From: Alphaproteobacteria bacterium
Lineage (GTDB): Bacteria > Pseudomonadota > Alphaproteobacteria > Rhodobacterales > Rhodobacteraceae
Length of the DNA stretch: 41,618 bases
Direction of reading: 5' to 3'
NCBI GenBank assembly: GCA_030425395.1
Contig: JAUIAS010000029.1
Location: 1-41,618, forward strand
Under the pieces are notes generated by a model that worked only from the letters and a program-made list of their open reading frames with translations, was not told the DNA's origin and did not search any database. The position numbers and the translations under genes were made by a program. Shown here piece by piece: positions 26,400 through 33,980 of the stretch (within the stretch, counting starts at the first letter, position 1; every line of letters starts with the position of its first letter).

Positions 26400-27294
26400 C
26401 GAGTTCAATTATCACCATCTGCGATATTTTTGGGCGGTCGCCCACGATGGCAATCTGACCCGCACGGCGGAACGGCTGAACCTGTCTCAGTCGGCTCTGT
26501 CGATTCAGATAAAAAAGCTGGAACAGCGGCTTGGGTTCGATCTGTTCGAACGGCGCGGTCGGCAATTGCACCTGACCGAAGCGGGGCGTATCGCGCTGGA
26601 TCACGCCGATACAATCTTTGCTGCCGGTGACGATCTGATCGCGACCCTGCGCCAGACCGGGCGGACCCGGCAGGCGCTGCGGATCGGGTCGCTGTCCACG
26701 CTGTCACGCAACTTTCAGATCGCGTTTCTGCGCCCGGTTCTGGGACGTCAGGATGTCGAGGTGATCTTGCGCTCTGGTGGTATGGAAGACCTGATGGCCG
26801 GGTTGGCTGCTCTCAATCTGGATGTCGTTTTGGGAAACATGCCCGCCCCGCAGGACGCAGCAAGCCGGTTCGTGTCGCATCGTATCGCGGATCAACCGGT
26901 TGGGTTGGTGGGCGTCAGAGGTCTATTCGATCCCGATGCGCCGCTTGTCGATCTGGTGCGGAATGTGCCGGTGATCCTGCCAACCGTAGGCAATGCGGCG
27001 CGCATAGGATTTGACGCGCTGACCGACCGGTTGGATATTTCCCCACAGATCGTGGCCGAAGTGGACGATATGGCGATGATGCGTCTGCTGGCCCGCGAAG
27101 GGGTCGGGATGGCTCTTGTTCCGCCCATTGTCGTGCGTGACGAACTTGCCTCTGGCCGCTTGATCGAAGCGCGGGATCATCCGCCAATCTCAGAGCAGTT
27201 TTACGCCATTACCCCCGAACGGCGGTTTCCCAATCCTCTGTTGGCGGATCTTTTGGCTCAGGACTTGGCAGGGATTGTGGAACCTGCGGCCTGA
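26395..27294 (+). CDS. LysR-family transcriptional regulator (NhaR-like), likely dab regulator
   Basis: A 299-residue LysR-type regulator. The N-terminal winged helix reads FNYHHLRYFWAVAHDGNLTR, then the recognition helix region LNLSQSALSIQIKKLEQRLG (about residues 26-45). An effector-binding domain of two Rossmann-like lobes follows (VEVILRSGGMEDLMAGLAAL; AREGVGMALVPPIVV). The NYHHLRYFW opening resembles NhaR. Its divergent position against dabBA across a repeat-bearing spacer suggests it controls the carbon-uptake operon and itself; the effector is unknown. Its stop codon lies 15 bases from the convergent DUF3307 gene. Confidence 0.92.
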   Translation: MAEFNYHHLRYFWAVAHDGNLTRTAERLNLSQSALSIQIKKLEQRLGFDLFERRGRQLHLTEAGRIALDHADTIFAAGDDLIATLRQTGRTRQALRIGSLSTLSRNFQIAFLRPVLGRQDVEVILRSGGMEDLMAGLAALNLDVVLGNMPAPQDAASRFVSHRIADQPVGLVGVRGLFDPDAPLVDLVRNVPVILPTVGNAARIGFDALTDRLDISPQIVAEVDDMAMMRLLAREGVGMALVPPIVVRDELASGRLIEARDHPPISEQFYAITPERRFPNPLLADLLAQDLAGIVEPAA

Positions 27295-27309
27295 AGTGGG
27301 TCTGGGGAA

Positions 27310-27783
27310 TCAGGCAATCCAGCCGGGATAAGCGCCGACGGCCCAAACCATCGCGATATAGGTCAGTTGGTGCAGCGCCTGATCGGCACCGGCTGCCTGC
27401 CAAAATCCCGCGTCAGCGGGGGTATGCCCGCGTTTTTCGGAATAGTTGGCTTTGCCCCAGTCGATATTGAAGTGAACGATCCATTCCGCAGCCACCAGAA
27501 GCGCGATCAGCATCAAGGGCATTCCGAACGGTGCCAGAACCAGGATCGACCCGATCACGTGCACGCCCGCATGTTGTGCCCGTCCCATATGCCAGTAGTT
27601 CCCGCGCCCCGAAAGCATTCTCGGGGTCTGAAGGAAATAGTCCGCAAACATGTGCTTGATCTGGAACAGAACAAGCAAGGCCAAGGCGGTCGATGCGGTC
27701 AGGGTCAGGGTGGCCTCCGTCGTTTTCGCTGTGATCGGGCTCGTGGTATCCAAGACTATTCTTGTAAAACCATTTGATTGCAA
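27310..27783 (-). CDS. DUF3307 domain membrane protein
   Basis: About 157 residues with three to four hydrophobic helices. The DUF3307 pattern is visible: FQIKHMFADYFLQTPRMLSG (about residues 40-59), RAQHAGVHVIGSILVL, EWIVHFNIDWGKANYS, and the closing ADQALHQLTYIAMVWAV. The histidines and aspartate spaced through the helices suggest a metal or catalytic site; no function is established. The start is uncertain: TTG 27783 lacks a ribosome site, TTG 27753 is another choice, and a CTG near 27720 sits just after GGAGG. Convergent with lysR; divergent from the pseudo-ABC gene. Confidence 0.85.
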   Translation of the reverse strand: MQSNGFTRIVLDTTSPITAKTTEATLTLTASTALALLVLFQIKHMFADYFLQTPRMLSGRGNYWHMGRAQHAGVHVIGSILVLAPFGMPLMLIALLVAAEWIVHFNIDWGKANYSEKRGHTPADAGFWQAAGADQALHQLTYIAMVWAVGAYPGWIA

Positions 27784-27835
27784 GGCTGAGCGGTTGTTAT
27801 TGTCGCCCTACGTTGCGGGGCCCCGGCGTGGGGCC

Positions 27836-30800
27836 GTGCCGTATGGGAACGAGGTTTCTGTTATCGAACGCACGCTTTTCTCATTCATCTGGAAGTATTC
27901 CAAGCGCGAACAGTTCATTCTGTTGCTGGTGACATCCACCCTGTTTCCACTGCTTTATCTGACGCTGGAACTGCCCAAACGGATCATAAACGATGCCATC
28001 GACGCCAAAACCGAAACGGTGGTGTTCTGGGGTTTCGAGATGGCCCAGACCACGTTTCTGGCGGTCTTGTGTCTGGCGTTTCTGATCGCGGTGCTGGGGC
28101 ATGGTCTGCTCAAGATGCGGATCAACACGATGAAGGGGGTTCTTGCCGAACGCATGTTGCGGCGATTGCGCTATACCCTGATTGCGCGCATCTTGCGGTT
28201 TCCCCAGCCCTATTTTGAACGCACTTCGCAGGGCGAACTGGTTTCGATGGTGACCGCCGAGGCCGAACCTATGGGCGGGCTGATGGGGGATGCGCTGGCT
28301 CAGCCGGTGCTGCAGGCCGGGCAAATGATCACCATCCTGTCTTTCCTGTTCTTGCAAAGCTTCTGGTTCGGTGTGGCGGCTTGCGCGATGATCCCGCTTC
28401 AGGCGTGGCTGATCCCCAAACTGCAAAAGCAGATCAATCTGCTCAACAAGAAACGGGTGGTGCAGGTGCGCGGGCTGGCCGCCGAGATCGGCGAAAACGC
28501 GGCAGGGGCATCCACGCTGCGGCTCAATGGTGGGTGGCGATACCGCAAGGCGATGATTTCGGATCGTTTGGGCCGTCTCTTCGACATCCGGTTCGAAATC
28601 TATCAGAAGAAATTCTTCATGAAGTTTCTCAACAACTTCATAACTCAGCTGACACCGTTCTTTTTCTTTTCCGTTGGTGGTTATCTGGTCATCCAAGGCA
28701 GCGTGACGTTGGGGGCCTTGGTGGCCGCGCTGGCCGCCTACAAGGATCTGTCCAGCCCATGGAAAGAATTGCTGGCCTACTACAACCAATCCCAGGACAT
28801 GTCCCTGCGCTGGGAGGTCATCACGGAAAAATTCGCCCCCGAGGGCATGATCGACGAGGCGCTTTTCGACACGGACACCGATGACATCCCGTCGTTGAAC
28901 GATGACATCGTTCTGGATCGTGTCAGCGTGGTCGATGAAGACGGCAATTCGGTGCTGGACGACATCAACGCTACGCTTTCAGCGGGCTCTGTCATCGGGG
29001 TCGCCGCAGCCAGCGAAGAAGACCGCCGGGCCCTTGCGGCCTTGTTGACGCGTGAATTGCTGCCCAGTTCGGGGGCGATCAGCATCGGCGGGCGGGGGCT
29101 CAACTCCCTGCATCAGGCGGTGATCGCGCACAAGATCGGCCATGCCAATTCCCGCCCGGTTCTGTTTCAGGGCACGTTTGGCGATAACATGCTGATGCCG
29201 GTGCGGTTCGCCCCGGTCAGCGAAGCCGAGGCACCTGAGTTGGTGGCCGATGCCATTCGCGCCGGAAACAGCAGCGATCCGCTGGCCGCTGATTGGACTG
29301 ACCCGCGCATTCCCGGTGCCGAAGACGCCGAAGGTCTGCGCCAATGGTGGGTGCAGGTATTGGAGGGGGTCAGCAGCGGATCGGCTTTGTTCCGCCGCGG
29401 GTTGGAGCAAACCTGCGATCCCGCAGGCCATCAGGAACTTGCCGGACGCATCGTCCAATTGCGCGAGCGCATCGCCAAAGCTCTGGCCGGGCAGGGTCTG
29501 GATCGCCATATCTACTTCTTTGACCCCGAAGCGTATAACCCCGCGCTGCCCGTTGCAGACAACCTTGTGTTTGCGGCCCCCGATGTGCCGATCACGCGCG
29601 AGCTGTTGCGCGAACAGACCGAATTCCTGGCGACCTTGCGTGAACTTGGGCTGGACGAAAGCCTGCGTGAACTGTCCCGCGATGTGATCGAGATGCTGCG
29701 CCAGATCTTTGGCACGGACGGCACTGATCACCCGCTGTTTCGCAAACTCGGCCTGAGCGTCGATGTCTATGAGGCCGCCGCCGCGCTGATTGCTGCGGCG
29801 CGCAATGATGGCTGGGGCCAGTTGGATGATGATTCCCTGTCGGTGCTACTGACCGTTCCGTTCAGTATTTCCGCCGAAAAGATCGGCCCCGCATTCCCCG
29901 TACGGATGAAGGAACAGGTCCTGTCGCTGCGCAAGGCGCACTCGGTCACAATTCAAAAGAGCCTTGCGGGGGTTTATCACCCTCTGGATCGCGCCGAATA
30001 TGCACCCGGTCTTTCGGTGCTGGAAAACGCCATTTTTGGCAGAATTACCGATAGCGCCGGACCGAGGGCAGAGGACGTGCGCGCCTGTGTGGCTGACGTT
30101 CTGGCCGAGGCGGGTGTGAAACCGTTGGTCATGCGTCTGATGTATGATTTGCCGATTTCGCTGGGCGGTGCCAGCCTGCCCGCCATGTTCGCCGAACCCT
30201 TGGCCTTTGCCCGCGCTGCGATCAAACGTCCTGACATTCTGGTATTGGACAACGCGCTTGCCAGCTTTGATGCCGCCACGCGGCGCGATGTCTTTGCGGA
30301 ACTGCGAACTCTCCTGCCGGAGGCGACATTGATCCACCTCTCGGATAAATTGCCGGAAGGTTTCGAATTCGACCAGACGCTCGAAATCGTTCAGGGGCGG
30401 TTGTCCACCGGTCAGGAACGGGCTGAAACCGATGAGGACAGCGCAGCCAGTGCGGACCTCAATCGCAAGCTGCGGGCGCTGGAGCAAAGCGATCTATTCG
30501 CGGGGCTGGATCGCAAGCAGTTGCGGCTTTTGGCCTTTGGCGCACGCTGGTATCGGGCAGAAGCCGGGGAGTTCGTCTTTCACAAGGGCGACGAACCCAA
30601 CGATGGAGCCTATATGATCATCGAGGGCGACGCCGGTCTGTATCTGCCGATGGAAGAGGGACAGGAACCCAAACACATCGCGACGGTGGGCACGGGCAAG
30701 CTGGTCGGTGAATTGGGACTGATCCGCCGCGTGCCGCGCGCACTCAGCATGAAGGCCGATACGGATCTTCTGTGCCTGCGGATCGGTGAAGAAGAGTTTC

Positions 30801-30874
30801 TTGCCGTGGTCGAAAACGACGCGGCGACGGCATTCAAGCTGTTGCAGGTGGTGTCCGGCTACGTATCCAGCTGA
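27836..30874 (+). CDS. ABC exporter-like protein with degenerate, expanded NBD and C-terminal cyclic-nucleotide-binding domain
   Basis: About 1012 residues. Residues 12-300 form a type-I exporter membrane domain (TLFSFIWKYSKREQ start, six helices, exporter-like ERTSQGELVSMVTAEAEP). The ATPase domain is abnormal. The Walker A place reads GVAAASEEDRRALA (388 on) with no GK[ST]; a Q-loop-like VLFQGTFGDN follows at 442-451. About 320 extra residues separate it from a signature-like LGGASLP (776 on). Walker B is ILVLDNALASFD, with Asn806 where catalytic Glu is expected. Residues ~877-1005 are a Crp-like cNMP domain (GEFVFHKGDEPNDGAYMI; TGKLVGELGLI). ATP hydrolysis looks unlikely, so a gated or regulatory membrane protein is possible. 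GTG 27836 is a provisional start with no good ribosome site. Confidence 0.9.
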   Translation: MPYGNEVSVIERTLFSFIWKYSKREQFILLLVTSTLFPLLYLTLELPKRIINDAIDAKTETVVFWGFEMAQTTFLAVLCLAFLIAVLGHGLLKMRINTMKGVLAERMLRRLRYTLIARILRFPQPYFERTSQGELVSMVTAEAEPMGGLMGDALAQPVLQAGQMITILSFLFLQSFWFGVAACAMIPLQAWLIPKLQKQINLLNKKRVVQVRGLAAEIGENAAGASTLRLNGGWRYRKAMISDRLGRLFDIRFEIYQKKFFMKFLNNFITQLTPFFFFSVGGYLVIQGSVTLGALVAALAAYKDLSSPWKELLAYYNQSQDMSLRWEVITEKFAPEGMIDEALFDTDTDDIPSLNDDIVLDRVSVVDEDGNSVLDDINATLSAGSVIGVAAASEEDRRALAALLTRELLPSSGAISIGGRGLNSLHQAVIAHKIGHANSRPVLFQGTFGDNMLMPVRFAPVSEAEAPELVADAIRAGNSSDPLAADWTDPRIPGAEDAEGLRQWWVQVLEGVSSGSALFRRGLEQTCDPAGHQELAGRIVQLRERIAKALAGQGLDRHIYFFDPEAYNPALPVADNLVFAAPDVPITRELLREQTEFLATLRELGLDESLRELSRDVIEMLRQIFGTDGTDHPLFRKLGLSVDVYEAAAALIAAARNDGWGQLDDDSLSVLLTVPFSISAEKIGPAFPVRMKEQVLSLRKAHSVTIQKSLAGVYHPLDRAEYAPGLSVLENAIFGRITDSAGPRAEDVRACVADVLAEAGVKPLVMRLMYDLPISLGGASLPAMFAEPLAFARAAIKRPDILVLDNALASFDAATRRDVFAELRTLLPEATLIHLSDKLPEGFEFDQTLEIVQGRLSTGQERAETDEDSAASADLNRKLRALEQSDLFAGLDRKQLRLLAFGARWYRAEAGEFVFHKGDEPNDGAYMIIEGDAGLYLPMEEGQEPKHIATVGTGKLVGELGLIRRVPRALSMKADTDLLCLRIGEEEFLAVVENDAATAFKLLQVVSGYVSS

Positions 30875-30894
30875 CAATGCAGGTGTGCATGTCA
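30872..30894 (+). terminator. Hairpin at the end of the pseudo-ABC gene
   Basis: TGACAATGCA (30872-30881) pairs with TGCATGTCA (30886-30894), nine pairs with one bulged A, loop GGTG, starting at the stop codon. No T-run follows, so a factor-independent terminator is only possible. The convergent ArsR gene ends 45 bases on. Confidence 0.35.
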
Positions 30895-30938
30895 GGTCAG
30901 GTGATTTGCCCCTTGCCTGACGGCACCGGTTGTGGGGC

Positions 30939-31283
30939 TCAGGTGTCTCTGGCCTGATCGCCGCAGAACAACGAATGCAGCAGCGTGATGACCTGTGTCG
31001 TGTTGTCATCGGCGATGCTGTAGAAGATCGTTTTGCCCTCGCGCCGCGTCCTGACCAGACGCTCTTCGCGCAGACGGGCCAGCATCTGGCTGACAGCAGC
31101 CTGCCGCAGGCCGAGGATCTGTTCCAGTTCACCCACCGATTTTTCACCCGAGATCAGATGACACAGGGTCATCAATCGACCCTCGTGGGCAAGCGTCTTG
31201 AGGTATCCTGCCGCTTCGTTGGCGCGTGCGGCCATGTCATTGGTGGCCTCTGGTGGCAACTGTGCGACGGCTTGAGAGTTCAT
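30939..31283 (-). CDS. ArsR-family repressor of the SqrR/BigR persulfide-sensing type
   Basis: A 114-residue winged-helix repressor. From ATG 31283 the helix-turn-helix is at about residues 49-72 (VGELEQILGLRQAAVSQMLA), then the wing (TRREGKTIFYSIAD). Cys41 (LMTLCHLISGEKS) and Cys107 (LLHSLFCGD) fall exactly at the numbers of the dithiol in Rhodobacter capsulatus SqrR, which forms a tetrasulfide bridge with reactive sulfur and releases DNA. The metal-binding ELCVCDL motif of ArsR is absent. A reactive-sulfur sensor is therefore the best reading. No sulfide:quinone reductase or sulfur dioxygenase gene lies near, so it may act at a distance or on its own promoter. GTG 31289 is an alternative start. 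Confidence 0.9.
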   Translation of the reverse strand: MNSQAVAQLPPEATNDMAARANEAAGYLKTLAHEGRLMTLCHLISGEKSVGELEQILGLRQAAVSQMLARLREERLVRTRREGKTIFYSIADDNTTQVITLLHSLFCGDQARDT

Positions 31284-31311
31284 GGGCACGGGACTTTCTA
31301 ACGGATATTTT

Positions 31312-31340
31312 TAATTAGTGACTTTATTCCGATTGGTCAA
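31312..31340 (-). promoter_or_regulatory. Possible promoter of the SqrR-like gene
   Basis: On the minus strand TTGACC (31340-31335) is five of six to the -35 consensus. It is followed by a very AT-rich stretch (TAATTA at 31317-31312 after 17 bases). The -10 match is poor, but base composition and position 29 bases before the start codon fit a promoter. I find no clear SqrR-type dyad here. Confidence 0.35.
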
Positions 31341-31347
31341 TGTAGGG

Positions 31348-32574
31348 CTATTCCGGCGCGGCCCCGCCTTCAAAAGCATTACCATTGGTATAGTCACAGG
31401 GGGCTTCCTGCATGCCAAGGTGCAATCCCGTTCCGGTATAAGGATGCGCGCGCGCCAAGTCTTCGTCCACGTCGATACCCAGTCCCGGCGCGGTAGGCGC
31501 GGTGATATAACCATCTTCAACCCGGATCGTGCCGCGGATCAAATCGTTGTGGAAATCGGTTTCGATGCTTTCGCACATCAGGATATTGGGAATGGATGCC
31601 GCAAGGTGGATGTTGGCGGCCCATTCCACCGGCCCTGCATAAAGATGCGGGGCCATCTGGGCGTTAAAGACTTCGGCAATCGCGGCGATCTTTTTCGTCT
31701 CCCAGATCCCTCCGGCGCGTCCGAGAGCGGGCTGAAGTATTTCCGCCGCACCGCTGCGCAGGACCTGAGCGAACTCGGCCTTTGTGGTCAGGCGTTCGCC
31801 GGTGGCCACAGGAATACGCACGGCGCGGGCCACTTTGGCCATGTCGTCGATCGCGTCCGGCGGGGTGGGTTCTTCGAACCACAACGGCCGATAGGGCTCA
31901 AGCGCCTGACCCAGTCGGATTGCCCCGGCGGTGTTGAACTGACCATGTGTGCCGAACAACAGATCGGCACGATCTCCGACGGCGTCGCGGATGGATTTGC
32001 AAAAGGCGACCGATTGGCTGATATCCGACATGGCGGGCATGTGACCGCCACGCAGCGTATATGGTCCCGCCGGATCGAATTTGACGGCCGTATATCCGCG
32101 CGCCACGCAATCCACCGCCGACTCCGCCGCCGCATCCGGGTCGTTCCAGAATCCGCGCAGATCATGATGGGCCATCGGATAGAGATAGGTATAGGCGCGG
32201 ATGCGATCATTCATCCGCCCGCCGATCAGGGCGTGTACAGGCCGATCCCGATCCTTGCCCAGTATATCCCAACAGGCGATCTCCAAACCCGAAAAGGCCC
32301 CCATGACCGTCAGGTCGGGTCGCTGGGTAAAGCCCGAAGAATAGACCCGGCGAAACATCAGTTCGATGTTTTCGGGGTTCTCATCGGCCATGTGCCGGTC
32401 GAAAACGTCACGGATGACTGCCACCATCGCCTCTGGCCCGATGGTCGAGGCATAGCATTCCCCCCATCCGACAATGCCCGTGTCAGTTGTCAGTTTGACC
32501 AGGATCCAATACCGCCCGCCCCATCCCGGTGCGGGCGGAGCGGTTACAATCACATCGAGATCGGCAAGTTTCAT
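31348..32574 (-). CDS. Enolase-superfamily (mandelate racemase/muconate lactonizing-like) protein with atypical metal site
   Basis: A 408-residue member of the sugar-acid dehydratase branch of the enolase superfamily: N-terminal capping domain (GVVGWGEC-like GIVGWGECYASTIGPE), then a TIM barrel. Expected residues seen: Lys165 in AVKFD, Glu234/235 in LWFEEPTPPD, Glu260 in VATGERLTT, His310 in MAPHLYAGPVEW. Two are missing. The first metal-ligand Asp (the D of DFHGR in galactonate dehydratase) is Gly208 in FGTHGQF, and the dyad Asp (QPD) is Ala283 in LQPALGRAGG. His210 is kept. So either a divergent subgroup with changed chemistry or a non-canonical metal site. GAGGGAG precedes ATG 32574. Last metabolic gene of the leftward run. 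Confidence 0.88.
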   Translation of the reverse strand: MKLADLDVIVTAPPAPGWGGRYWILVKLTTDTGIVGWGECYASTIGPEAMVAVIRDVFDRHMADENPENIELMFRRVYSSGFTQRPDLTVMGAFSGLEIACWDILGKDRDRPVHALIGGRMNDRIRAYTYLYPMAHHDLRGFWNDPDAAAESAVDCVARGYTAVKFDPAGPYTLRGGHMPAMSDISQSVAFCKSIRDAVGDRADLLFGTHGQFNTAGAIRLGQALEPYRPLWFEEPTPPDAIDDMAKVARAVRIPVATGERLTTKAEFAQVLRSGAAEILQPALGRAGGIWETKKIAAIAEVFNAQMAPHLYAGPVEWAANIHLAASIPNILMCESIETDFHNDLIRGTIRVEDGYITAPTAPGLGIDVDEDLARAHPYTGTGLHLGMQEAPCDYTNGNAFEGGAAPE

Positions 32575-32650
32575 GATAGCTCCCTCAGGGGTTAAACCGG
32601 TGGCCCAAGGATGGGTTGCGTATGGTCGTGTATGTTCCGTCTGTCAGGGT

Positions 32651-32713
32651 GGACCTGCACAGAATTCCCCGCAAGGGTGAATGCTGCGCCGCACGGATAT
32701 TTCACGCAGGTCC
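32651..32713. promoter_or_regulatory. Long-range inverted repeat between MFS and enolase-superfamily genes
   Basis: GGACCTGC (32651-32658) is mirrored by GCAGGTCC (32706-32713) across 47 bases, within the 142-base gap downstream of the MFS stop. It could be the base of a terminator-like structure or paired operator half-sites for the following gene. Confidence 0.3.
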
Positions 32714-32716
32714 CCG

Positions 32717-33916
32717 TCAGTGTTCCGCGGGGCGCGCGCGGATAAAAACCGTCACCCCTATTGCGATCAGAACCATCGACAAAAGGAAAGGCGCGCCGGG
32801 AAAGTAGATTGCTGCATCGGGCCGGGTAAAGGCCGCAAACATGCCTGTCATCACCAATGGCGAAAGGATCATGGCAAGCGCATTGACGCTCACCAGAACG
32901 CCTTGCAATTCGCCTTGGGCATCGTCGCTGACCATGCGTGACATGATCCCCTGCAATGCAGGCGTGATCACCGCCCCCAACGCCGCCAGCGGCACAAGGA
33001 TCAGGGCAATCGTTCCGCTTGTGACAACGGCGATTGCAGCGAAGGCCGCGATATCAAAGAAATGACCATAAATGACGGTTTTGCGATCCCCCAGAACCCG
33101 CAGGATCAACCGGATCATTCCTCCCTGCACAATCGCCATCATGATCCCGAACAACCCCAACGAAAGACCGATGGTCTGGGCGCTCCAGCCAAAACGTGCC
33201 TGTGTGAAATACGACCAGATCGAGGGATAGACATGAAATGCCACCTGATAGATCAGGTAGACCGTCAAAAGCGGCGCGATCCCCGGAAGGCGGGCCAGAT
33301 GGCGAAATGCACCAAAGGGATTGGCGCGTCGCCACTCAAAGGCCCGGCGAATGCGCGGGGTCACTGTTTCGCGCAGCACGAAATACCCGAATACCCCGTT
33401 CAAAGCCGCCAGTGCCGCTGCCGCATAAAACGGGGCACGGGTGCCGTATTCCCCCAACAGGCCCCCGATCATCGGACCGGCCACGAACCCGATGCCAAAG
33501 GCCGCGCCCAACAGGCCGAAATTGGCGGACTTGTCCTCGGATCGGGATATGTCGGCCATATAGGCGGCCGCCGTGGCACCGGTTGCCGCGGTGATCCCGC
33601 CCACAATCCGTCCGGCCAGCAAAAGCCAGATCGACCCGGCCACCGCCATAACAACGTAATCCAGCGCCATTGCCACCAGCGAAATCAGCAACACGGGCCG
33701 CCGCCCAAAGCGATCCGACAAGGCGCCGACCAACGGTGCAAAAAGGAACTGCATCACCGCAAAGCTGGTCGACAGAACACCACCCCACAGCGCCGCGCTG
33801 GCCAGCGTGCCGCCCTGAACCTCGCGGATCAGGTCGGGCATGACCGGCATGATCAGCCCGACCCCCATGGCATCGAGCATCACTGTGACGAGAATAAAGA
33901 GAATGGGCAGGCGCAA
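32717..33916 (-). CDS. MFS transporter of the TCR/Tet type
   Basis: A 399-residue, 12-helix major-facilitator protein. The TetA-type signature is clear: VMLDAMGVGLIMPVMPDLIR at the start, the motif A loop PLVGALSDRFGRRPVLL after TM2, and GRIVGGITAATGATAAAYMADI in TM4, plus AAFGIGFVAGPMIGGLLGE in TM5. In drug pumps this family exports tetracycline; in a catabolic run it may move a substrate or toxic intermediate instead. The start is a TTG at 33916 without a strong ribosome site; no in-frame ATG or GTG lies upstream before a stop. It is 64 bases after the pcaB-like gene. Confidence 0.9.
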   Translation of the reverse strand: MRLPILFILVTVMLDAMGVGLIMPVMPDLIREVQGGTLASAALWGGVLSTSFAVMQFLFAPLVGALSDRFGRRPVLLISLVAMALDYVVMAVAGSIWLLLAGRIVGGITAATGATAAAYMADISRSEDKSANFGLLGAAFGIGFVAGPMIGGLLGEYGTRAPFYAAAALAALNGVFGYFVLRETVTPRIRRAFEWRRANPFGAFRHLARLPGIAPLLTVYLIYQVAFHVYPSIWSYFTQARFGWSAQTIGLSLGLFGIMMAIVQGGMIRLILRVLGDRKTVIYGHFFDIAAFAAIAVVTSGTIALILVPLAALGAVITPALQGIMSRMVSDDAQGELQGVLVSVNALAMILSPLVMTGMFAAFTRPDAAIYFPGAPFLLSMVLIAIGVTVFIRARPAEH

Positions 33917-33980
33917 AACGGTGATCCAAGGTGTCAGGTGATGCGATCAGTTATGCGCGATTGCTCTGCCAAGGAAGCGA

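Noticed and set aside
27289-27315. GCCTGA/TCAGGC pairing between the convergent lysR and DUF3307 stops
   Set aside because: Six pairs with a 15-base loop, composed largely of the two stop regions; too weak to call a terminator.
31318-32595. 425-codon open frame opposite the enolase-superfamily gene
   Set aside because: Antisense to a conserved enzyme with recognisable active-site motifs; the translated product has no family features.
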